From Acanthaster planci (taxonomy: Eukaryota; Echinodermata; Asteroidea; Valvatida; Acanthasteridae), in contig NW_019091362.1 in NCBI RefSeq assembly GCF_001949145.1, forward strand, positions 9,639,723-9,703,722: 64,000 bases of DNA. Reading direction: 5' to 3'. Below the pieces are notes generated by a model. That model searched no databases, was not told the DNA's origin, and was given only the letters and a program-made list of their open reading frames with translations. Position numbers and translations under genes: made by a program. Positions 47,290 through 56,373 of this stretch are shown here, piece by piece. The first letter of the stretch is position 1. Each line of letters begins with the position of its first letter.

Positions 47290-50200
47290 CTTCTCAGTCA
47301 ACTATTGCGCCTCGGCTGCAAAGGTTGATGTGCCAAAATCTCGCAGAAGTTTTGGATTTAAGGACAATTCAGCAAGGCTATTTTCGGCAGCTCACACACT
47401 GGCTGGCATTCCGCCGTGCCTGGCTAGTTTCACGCTGCATGCATACCGTGCCGGCGTAGTACGGGTCAAGTAATATAATCGTCAGCCGACTCTCCACAAT
47501 CGCTGTAACAATGTGTACCCTTCCAATGTCGAATCAGCCGTTGCAGTTAGGATGCCAGACACCGTCCTTTCTGACCTTATGACCTGTCTGGGGATTTTGT
47601 CTACGCTGCCGCGAGGCGTCTGTGAAGCTAGTCAATCAGCTGATGACGTTTCGGGGTCCGGGTCGATGATCGACCGGCTTGGAATCGACACCAATTTTGA
47701 AGGCAGTCATGATCCAGGATCAACAACTTTTTAATAGCTCTGGAATGTTTCAGTTGCTGAAGTGAGGGCAATTTGGTCATTTCGTTCCTGACCTCAAACG
47801 TACATTAACTGTTTTTGTTCCACTAAAGATCACAGGTGATCATAAGGATTACTACCCAGGAAATGTTGGATGGTATAGTTTACACCATGGACGAATAAAA
47901 CACACTCCATGGTGCAGGCGTGCCCCGGCTTGCAGTGCATGCTATGCAGTGTAGGCTTGATACCCCAGACATCAATCCTGTGCATTTTAGGGCAAGGGGA
48001 ATAAATTTGGGAACCTTTTCGACTCACTTCTTAGCCTGACCCCTTTACAATAGCATCATTCTGTTTGTCGGAGGTGAAATAAATCAGGGTGTGAGAATTC
48101 AGCTTTTAAGCTGATTTCAGCTTTTTTGTTTAGATGTTGGCTCTGATTACCAGCTTTTTTGTACACCTGATCTGAACAAAAGTATGGGACCTTTGTTACA
48201 TTTCAACTTTTTGTCAGCTGTTTTCAGCTTTAATTTTAAGTGGCCACTCACATCCCTGATAAATGCACGGGGACGTCGAACTCAACCGACAAAGAAGTTG
48301 ACTGACCAAGTGGATTTTACCTGTGGTCGGGCAAAACGCCAGCACTGTATTGCTCCTGTGCCCCTGCGACAGCATAGAAAACTCTCTCTTGGGAGGGGCA
48401 GGTTGCCTCTCAGGCAGACAAAATAGCCTCAATTTTCCCCCGGTTTCACTGGAAATGGAAGTGAAGTGGATTTGTGGAAATTGAGTCGGAAATCATTCTA
48501 CCTGTGACAAAGTTGGCTGATGCTTCTCAGCCAACATGACTCTCGTGATTTCGAAGGTTTTTAAAAGGGCCCGGCGGTCTTGAATCATAAAAATGCGTGC
48601 GGAATTAATTTAGCCGCAAGTGGAAAGAGTCACGGTAGCTTATTCCAGTTCCAGAATGCACCTGCCGTCGACTTACCCCTCCAAAACTCAAAACTAAATT
48701 GAAACTGACGGTGTCAATTTTTAAGTAAATGATGCTGCCCAGTTGCCAGGCGACATAGTTCAAAACAGAACTTACAAACACTTTAAATAGACCAATTTCT
48801 ATGCCCACGAGTCGATTTTGCTTTCCGTAAAACTTATCTTTTACGACTGATGACTTTAAATAAAGGATATAGACCATGTACCTGGTTGGATATTGTATCG
48901 AGGATCAAAACGCGAAGCTTCGGGAGTTATGATTGTTCATAATTTATGCATGATTGGAAAATCATGGACATTGGGCAGCACACTGGAAGCAAATACGTTG
49001 ACAGGTAACAAAAAAAGTTTTCAAAGAAGAATTCAAAGAGGCACCCCTCAAGGAAAGGGACAAACGGTTTCTTGGGAAAATCGATAATGATAATTTGCCC
49101 TGTAATTGAAACCCATGGTGTCTGTGTGACAGCCCAGTCTTTCTTCGACTCTGCAACTTGTCTGACGAAGCTCGTCGGCAGCAGCCCGTAGATATAATGA
49201 AACGTGAAACTAAATTAGTGGTTACCATATTTTGTGTTATGTACCTGATCATGATCATTTTCTTGTGACTGCTAGTCATTGACCGACAGTATGTTGGAGA
49301 ATCGGGCACGGACGTGCGCCGGTAAAACTGTGGTTTACCGCAGCGGTGACAAAAACCCGCACCCGATGTGGTGATCTGGTGAACCGTGAAGATTGGAAGG
49401 CCCGGGTTTGAGAGCGTGATGTACCAGCGTTTTGTCTTTGGAAAATTCAGACGGAACACCTGATAGATTTGCGAAACATGTTTGGAAGCAGATGCATCAT
49501 GCCGGAAATTTTAACCGAAATTATATACGCGGATAATTGGATTTAGGGTTAATTTTATACAAATAAATATTTGTTGGTTTTGACTTTTCTACAAAGGTAG
49601 GTCTTGTATGACATTTTTCTGTATGCAGCATGGGTAAAAAAAAACAGTTCAAAGGTACCTTTCCATATGTACGTTTCTGGGGTGCTTTGCGTACACGATG
49701 CGTCCATGCGTTTCACTTTCACGGACACAAATACATATATAATCAACTCCATCAACATAACTCTCGTGTGCCTGCATTCGGCCGTCACGATTGCCCCGTC
49801 AGCGATTTTGACGGATATGCAACATTTTGCGCAAGTGTTGACGCGCATATGGAAAGGCGTCTTAAGTCTTCAGAAACGATTGAGACTGTTAACTTGAACA
49901 TTTCAAATCAAACAGTAGTCAAATAGCTATTCAACCAAGATATCAAGGTTAAACAGTGAAAGTAAGCATTAGTTGCTATAATGAATTGGTTTATGTTTGG
50001 TTTTGCTTCAGGTAAATGCATTTCGTATGTGTGATCCCTAACTTTTGCATTATGACTGTAGGCCTACGTGCTGTTGAGTTCTCTTCGATGCCCATAGGGA
50101 TGGACGGCCTGCACAAAAGGGCCTTTAACACTCTACCACTGTAAATGGGTGGGCATGGGGTGAGCACAAAGGCCTACATCGTTCTGATGTCTTCAGGAAA

Positions 50201-50874
50201 AATATCAATTATCATTGACGAATAACGAGACAAAATCAGGTTTTCGCTCGTCACACAGCGCCCAATTGACGCGCAGAGCATTGTGGGTAAATCCATGTCA
50301 GGTGTGCGAGCTTGCTCAATGAGTTAATCAAGCCGCTGTTTTCAATTCAATATTTTTTTCTTTTTCTCCCTCATTGCTGAAAATATTCTCACAACACTGA
50401 ATTCATTCATACAAAATTGATCAAGATAACCAATGATTTGAAATATAGGGCCTTTAGCCCCAAAACACGTAATCAGTAATATTGAGAAAATAAATAACCA
50501 CACTGTGTACCAAGGCCATATTTTCACATATAGCCGACGTTTTATTTTACCCAACCCAAAGCATTACCACTGGTGAACCAAACAATTTAAATAACGCTTC
50601 GATAACAGGAAGTGATAACCTTGTGGTCACAAGTTGTGCACCAAGCAGCCGCTCACAGTGTAAGGCCACCAGGCGCTTGGTGACAGGCAAAAACCGGGAT
50701 GAGTTTCGTCAAAAGAGGGCGCTGTCCTATTCATTTTTATTGGTCTAGTGTCCCGTCACCCATCACTCCATAATAACCACGATAACATCATGCATGTTCA
50801 TAATGCCAAGTAGCCTGACGTTACTTGACGGCGACTTGTATTTTGATTGCTTCTTAAGTTCTAATAAAGGTGAA
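47290..50874. promoter_or_regulatory. Head-to-head spacer between TIGAR and LTO1
   Basis: TIGAR starts leftward at 47289 and LTO1 rightward at 50875, so both promoters lie in these 3.6 kb. The first 400 bp next to TIGAR are CpG-richer than the rest. No TATA box is clear. A 73-codon ORF at 47513-47734 (+) and a 165-codon frame at 48962-49459 (-) are open but unrecognised. An isolated AAACATGTTT (49474-49483) fits a p53 half-site consensus, but no second half-site is beside it. Confidence 0.5.
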
Positions 50875-53800
50875 ATGGCTGAATTTACTCCAAACGAAGA
50901 TATATTTGACGATGTCGTTATGGCAGAAGAAAGGTAAAGGAGTAGGGAAAGAGAATAAATTTAGCCTGAGCTTACATGTGTCGGTCACTTCGCCCCATTT
51001 CCACTTTACCCCTAACCACATTGCCACTTCGCCCCATCGCCACTTTTTCCCATCTGCCCATCGCCCCTTCGCCCCATTCTTACTTCACCCCCATCCCCAC
51101 TTCACCGTATTTCTACCTCGCCCCATTTCTAACACCACCATTACCTCCAGAACTTCGGGGTCCAATGTCTACTCTGCTCCCACCCACCCTCTGGGGTTAA
51201 CCGATTATCGTTCATTCTTTTCTTTAGTAAAAGAGGCACAGGCCTAGATGGAACAGATGAAAACTTCGATGTTTGAGTAACCAAATAACGGTGGGGGAAT
51301 CTAACTTGCAAAGGCCAAAACAGTGCTTTCGATTTCCTGACTGACCCTAATTTTTCGGCGAAAAAACAAATTTAATAAATATAAGAAAGATAAATAAATA
51401 CGGTTGTCTTTTCTGTCTTCACAAACACCTCAGATCAACATTTTCTCATTTTAACGCTGGTGTTTACATGTTTTCCCAGTTACATTTACATTTGAAAAGC
51501 AACTTCTGCTAATATCATGAGTTCTCTTTGTGTTTTGCTGTCGCTGTGGTAAAAACGTGCATAAAGCACTGGTCCCCATCGCGCTGCTCCCATGCAAGAG
51601 AATGCGTGATGGAGTGTGGCAACCAGCCTATTCACGCATCAAAAAAAAAAGGTGTTTCAAGATTTCTTAAAGTTGATTCACAGAATTTAGTTTCTTTGTC
51701 TATTTGTGTATTTTCTGTGTTCATGAGCTTAATTTTAGGTTGTTTTGCTCATACTTGAAGCGAGCATGTTTCCACAAATGTTCCTGCCGCGGTGCTTCGA
51801 GTTTTATCCAATTGCTGGGGCACAGCTGTCTTGATACATTGATAATTATCAGAATGAACTTTGAAATAAACTTGAAGAGGGTGAGAAAAATCCCAATGCT
51901 AGTTCAACCATGCATGTATGTATTAATTCACCGTGAACAATGCAGTCGACATTAAGTACAATTTTCTGTACAACTCCATCATGATGTTGTTTGTGGAACT
52001 CCTCTCTCAACCATTTTTTGAAGAGGCTTGTAAACACACTCGAGCATGGACGGGGCAAAGTGGAAATGGGGCGAAATAGGCAGGTGGGGATGGGGTGATG
52101 TGGGTGTGGGGCGATGCGGAGATGGGGCGAAGTGGTTAAGGACGACATGGAAATGGGGCGAAGTGATTATAAACCGAGCCTACTGACCAGGCTGACGCGA
52201 GCGCGCGACTGACTCTTCATAATGCCACTGAATGGGTGGTGGGTCGCTCCTGCGATCTTTCCCAGGCCCCACACCCGTAATTGCATTTTACTTTAGGATG
52301 CATTGTCACGGTTTCATTTGTACTGATTTCTTGGAAAGAGTTCCATATACGGATGCCAATTCACACCCTGTGCACAAGACCTATGAGACTGGTCTGAAAA
52401 AGTCTGTTTCCCAAGTAACTGACTTGGTTTTTTCCTCCCAAATTGAACTTTTCTGGACATGTTTTTTGCTTTCTGACAGCTAATCACTGTCACTAGGGAA
52501 TAATTACTGGAATCTCTATGGGGAACTCTTTCTGATTTCTTTTCACATGAAGATTTTTAAGAACACAACAGCATTTGTTGTGACGGTTTTTGACTTAGAT
52601 GAGAAAGATCAAGGCATGTCAGCTTCAGGAAAAATCCTTGAGTGGTTGGCATAGTTGGGAGGAAAACATTCCTGGTGCCACTAGCTTAGGCCTAACAAGG
52701 CAGTGGTGAGTGTAGCCCATGGGGGGAAGGGAAGGGAATTTCCCCTCTTGTGACATGTTGCCACCGTTCTGTAAGAATCACTTAAAAAGGCTGTGGAATT
52801 TGTACAATTTTGAAAAACTTGGACCGTCATTTTTGCAAAATCTCTACTTTCTTGAAATGCCCATTTTCATACTGCATATGCCAGAATTTTTCTCCCATTG
52901 ATGTGCTCAGTGTACAGGCCAACACGCATGAAAGCATGTACCACAGTGAGTGTATAAATGATCATAACTACTGAATACAAACCTCACAGATGTAACCCAT
53001 ACAGAGAAAAGATGATCGATGACTCGCGATGTCGTGTTGCTGGTAGTGACGTTTCGGCTGCTGGTGCTGCTAGCCTTCATCAGGCAACTGAAGTCTGGAT
53101 GCTGCAGAGTCCGCTATATACCGCTGGACCACGTCCTCGGCTTCCCCCCCAGCCGTGTACTGCGGACGCAGTATGGGTGACCTCAGCGGGCGTCGCATGC
53201 TCCACTCCATGGGTGTGAAGGGGCCTATCCTCGGTGTGGCTCCAGTGTGCTCCGGTGCTGCGGTGATTGTGTTGAAGGATGGCGGGGAGCTAGAACCCGG
53301 GGATGTCGATGCCGCTGTCCCTGTTGATGCTGTGTCGGCTGAGGCGGATGTGGATGGCCTCCTTGATGCGTCTGGTGTACCAATGCTGGTCCTGGTCCAC
53401 ACACTGCACGTCGTCCCAGTTAGGGTGGTGACCAGCTTCCCAGGTGTGTTGGGCTACTGCTGACGATTCCACACGGGAGAGTCTCACGTCGCGCTGGTGC
53501 TCCTTGATTCTTTCGCCGACGGGTCTGCCAGTTTCGCCGAAGTACACCTTGTCGCAGTCACCACATGGTATCCTGTAGACTACTCCTCCGCGTCTTCCGG
53601 TTGGGATAGGATCCTTAGGGCGTACGAGTTGGCTCCTCAGATGTAACCTTTTCACAGTTATGGTCTTCTGTGTCTTACACCTGTCCGTAGCAACTGTCCA
53701 GTTCATTGCTGAATTGTTGTTTGTTTTACAGATTCCAAGAGGAGGGATACCGAGAAGGCTTTGCCGCCGGCAAGCGGGCCGGAGAGCAAGAGGGCTTCAA

Positions 53801-56373
53801 GATGGGGCAAATCAAGGGCAGGGAGATAGGGTCCGAGTATGGCTTCTATCTGGGCTTTGTGGCCATGTGGCTATGGCTTGTCAAGGAAGACGCCGGATTG
53901 GCAAGAGCAAAGTGAGTCATTGCTTTGGCAATGCTGCATGCTGTCCAAGAGTCAGTGGAATCCATCAGCCTTTTTGAGATTCGGCGGACACAACAGAAGG
54001 GCGCCATTGGGTTGGGATAACATTCCTTTGTGTTTGTTCCAGATTAACCCACTTCAAATAGCGCCCTCCGCCTGTGTCTGCCATGTTTCAAAAAGGCAAA
54101 TTACAGCTCAGCCACAAGGCAAATCATAAGTCAATTCGTAAGCCACTCCGAGCTAGAACAAAAGAGTGTGTGTTTTTGAATGAAAATGTCAGTCCTGTGG
54201 TAGGTACGCGTGCAAGTTTATGCGCGTTTGGCAGGGGGCACGCTGAATACGCACAACAAATTTATGCTATAAAGCTGGGTCTTTGCATGTGCGCTGAACG
54301 TGTGCAGAAACCCGGTTGAAAACTTCTCACCAGCCTGTCTTTCTTTCACCGGTGAGGGTGCACTTCAACTCAGGATGGATAGACCTCTGTAGCATGTGTT
54401 TACTTTCCTAAGGTGCTCAGTGGACTGTGGGCCACCTCTGGCTACGTAGGAATGTGCATGTGTAAACTAAAGGCTGACATCATCAGTACGTGTGCCTGTT
54501 AGAGCATCCATTTTTAATTCCCTGGCTGTCATGTCTTTTTGCTTCGGACAAGGGTCGGTCGTTTAAAAAAAACTCAGGAAGAATCATTTCACAGCAAATG
54601 AACACAATTTCCATTTTGCTTAAATAAGTAAGAAATAATGAGCCCATCTTTGACCACGTTTGGTATAAATGAACAAAATTTTGCTCCAAGATTGAGGTCG
54701 GTCAGAACTGAGGACCACAGAATTAGAAAGGAGTGCCCTTAATGGGGGTAAACAGTGAGAAAGGCATGACTTTTCCACAGCGCATTTGATCAATTTGTAG
54801 CTTGAGATTGGATGACATGTACATGTATGTCGTGGATTTGTGAGTGCTTGTCGGCAACATTACATGTACATGTATCATACTTCCTTCTAAATAACACCAA
54901 GTGGATGACAAACTGACAAACACAGCAACTAGCACGAAGCTTGTATGGAAATCCTTGCCAAAAACAAACAAAAGCATTTACTGCCAACATTTGTTGAATA
55001 TTGCTGCTGTTTTATTGCTTATATGTATGTTACGATAATTAGTGTAATGATTTATTTGAAAGTATATGAATTAAATATCCAACTAGTACTGTCTGATCTT
55101 ATATACATGTAATTGCATCTTCACAGAACAGTGAAAGCGCTTGAAACACTGCATGCCATGCTGGCTTCCTTCAAAGTTGAGGATGTAACCAGTGAAAGTT
55201 ACTGGGACGATTTCAGGCAGATCAGAGACAAGTTCAAGCAGGTCTGGTTGTCATTCATATGATAAATATTTCCCAGCGTCATGATTGCGCCTTGCTGAAT
55301 TTTTCATCCTGAAATAAAACTGGAGGTGCTGATATTGATCCAAGTCTGCCAGTTTGTGTTTTGGGTGAATAGCACTAAATGCAAGTCTGTGTCATAGGTG
55401 TGGGGTAGAATTCAAGTTTGAGTCAGTTTTAGAGGGTGAAAGGTCGAATGGCAATAATTTCAGACCATCTAAATATTCCATATTTGCGCGATTGTAAAGT
55501 TGTATACATGCATGGTCAAAATGTGCGAAAGATGTACATGCATGGTCAAAATGTGCGAAAGATGTGAAAGTCAAACTGGCAATCTTCGTAACAACCCATC
55601 TAATTTCTTTAGACTAACTTTGCACCCCTTTATGTAAAAAAAAATTTGATATTACTCAAGCCACAGCTCACGAAAACTTGATGGAAATCTGATTTTAAGC
55701 TGATGAAAGCTCTCTTTGTATCCAGTTTTTCCCTATTAACCCTCACCCTCCTCAATCCTCCAAAAAATCCTTCCGGCGGTTTTGGAGGGATTTTGGAGGA
55801 TTGAGGGTGAACGGCAAAAGTGCATGGCTGATTGTAAAGGATGCCATGCATGAAGGTTGTGGGTTAGACCTTGTATTGTTTTGCTTATTATGCATAAATT
55901 CAGCCTGATATTTCTCTTGAATCAACCCCACTGCTCAAGAATGCCCTTCGCACTGCCTCAACATAATGACAGGAATTGCTGGAGGATTTTGAAGGATTGA
56001 GGCAGTAGGCACACCTCCAAATGACATTTCCAAGAAAGTTCAGAGGATTTTGAAGGATTGAGGGAGAATCCAATTTTTCAACCCCCCCCCAAATTTTAGG
56101 ATTTTGGAGGATTGAGGATTTAAATTTGAATTGGAGGAGCCCTGTTAGTGGTCTTTGACAAAGATACACTGAGTACTAGGAGTTGGTGCTCACACATACT
56201 ATAATGGGCATTTTAAAGAACAAGATCTGAATAAAGGAATGAATCTCCTTTTGAATATATTATTTATGACAGTAGTTATCTACATTTTCTCTTCATTTTA
56301 GGTTGTTTCGCTTCTCGGCATAAAACTGGATTTCACTGAGGAGAGAAGCCAGAAACCACCGATTTCATTTTGA
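50875..56373 (+). CDS. LTO1: LTO1 (ORAOV1), ABCE1 maturation factor, 4 exons, complete
   Basis: LTO1 with YAE1 forms an adaptor that brings the cytosolic Fe-S targeting complex to ABCE1, the ribosome-recycling ATPase. Exons: 50875-50933, 53732-53911, 55127-55241, 56302-56373 (stop TGA); GT-AG junctions, joined phases, 426 nt, 141 residues (human 137). Seen: N-terminal DIFDDVVMAEERFQEEGYREGF, the family hallmark deca-GX3 glycine repeat (residues about 25-62, including GYREGF, GFKMG, GREIGSEYGFYLGF), the DDFRQIRDKFKQ segment, and the C-terminal tripeptide ISF, which fits the [LIM]-[DES]-[WF] signal for Fe-S targeting recognition. Intron 1 (2.8 kb) is crowded with mobile elements, and a Penelope-like fragment nearly touches the exon 2 acceptor. 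ATG context is GTGAAATGG. Confidence 0.95.
50988..52166. mobile_element. Fold-back-like element with tandem-repeat arms
   Basis: The left arm (50988-51133) is a tandem array of 15-17-bp units such as CACTTCGCCCCATTTCC. The right arm (52048-52166) is the same array in reverse complement (GGAAATGGGGCGAAGTG). The outermost units on both sides read CACTTCGCCCCATTTCCA outside-in. The roughly 0.9 kb middle has no recognisable gene. This fits a fold-back element, in LTO1 intron 1. Confidence 0.65.
52333..52532. mobile_element. Mutator-like MITE, copy 2, with 9-bp target duplication
   Basis: Ends GGAAAGAGTTCCATATACGG and GGGGAACTCTTTC are inverted repeats. Both sides are flanked by TGATTTCTT (52324-52332 and 52533-52541), a perfect 9-bp direct repeat, the length left by Mutator-like transposases. 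Same family as 46553-46740. In LTO1 intron 1. Confidence 0.75.
52990..53706 (-). mobile_element. 5'-truncated Penelope-like element: GIY-YIG endonuclease end and 3' region
   Basis: The minus-strand frame 53706-53290 encodes the C-terminal endonuclease part of a Penelope-like retroelement. It has QLVRPKDPIP, then GGVVYRIPCGDCDKVYFGET (the GIY-YIG analogue with its CxxC insert typical of Penelope), ERIKEHQRDV, AVAQHTWEAGH and RRIKEAIHIRL. The reverse transcriptase is absent. After the stop follows a GC-rich tail ending in the hammerhead-like motif at 53096-53021. The element runs opposite to LTO1 and lies in its intron 1; its truncated 5' end is about 25 bp from the exon 2 acceptor. Confidence 0.85.
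53021..53096 (-). ncRNA. Candidate hammerhead ribozyme of the Penelope-like element
   Basis: On the minus strand: TTGC, the conserved CTGATGA (53086-53080), stem II GGCT...AGCC, the conserved GAAA, a possible stem III (ACGTC...GACAT, one mismatch), then ATC as the cleavage triplet, and GCGAGTC, which can pair back with GAC...TTGC as stem I. Penelope-like elements are known to carry such ribozymes. An extra A before stem II and the mismatch next to the cleavage site suggest a weakened or dead copy. Confidence 0.45.
55504..55563 (+). repeat. 30-bp tandem duplication
   Basis: Two exact copies of a 30-bp unit containing CATGCATGGTCAAAATGTGC. In LTO1 intron 3. Confidence 0.8.
55736..56135. repeat. 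Repeated GGATTTTGGAGGATTGAGG motif with a hairpin
   Basis: The motif occurs at about 55790, 55982, 56043 and 56099, and once inverted at 55744-55765, which makes a strong hairpin 55744-55809. Spacing is irregular, so this is not a simple tandem array. In LTO1 intron 3. Confidence 0.6.

Noticed and set aside
48962-49459. 165-codon minus-strand ORF upstream of LTO1
   Set aside because: Open but without recognisable domain, without coding-like composition, and starting in ordinary spacer. It may be a decayed repeat; not enough support for a gene.
49474-49483. AAACATGTTT as a p53 response element for TIGAR
   Set aside because: It fits one half-site, but no adjoining half-site is present. A single 10-mer is expected by chance in AT-rich DNA.
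53070-53402. 110-codon Ser/Thr-rich minus-strand ORF
   Set aside because: It overlaps the 3' end of the Penelope-like element in another frame; a GC-rich shadow, not a gene.
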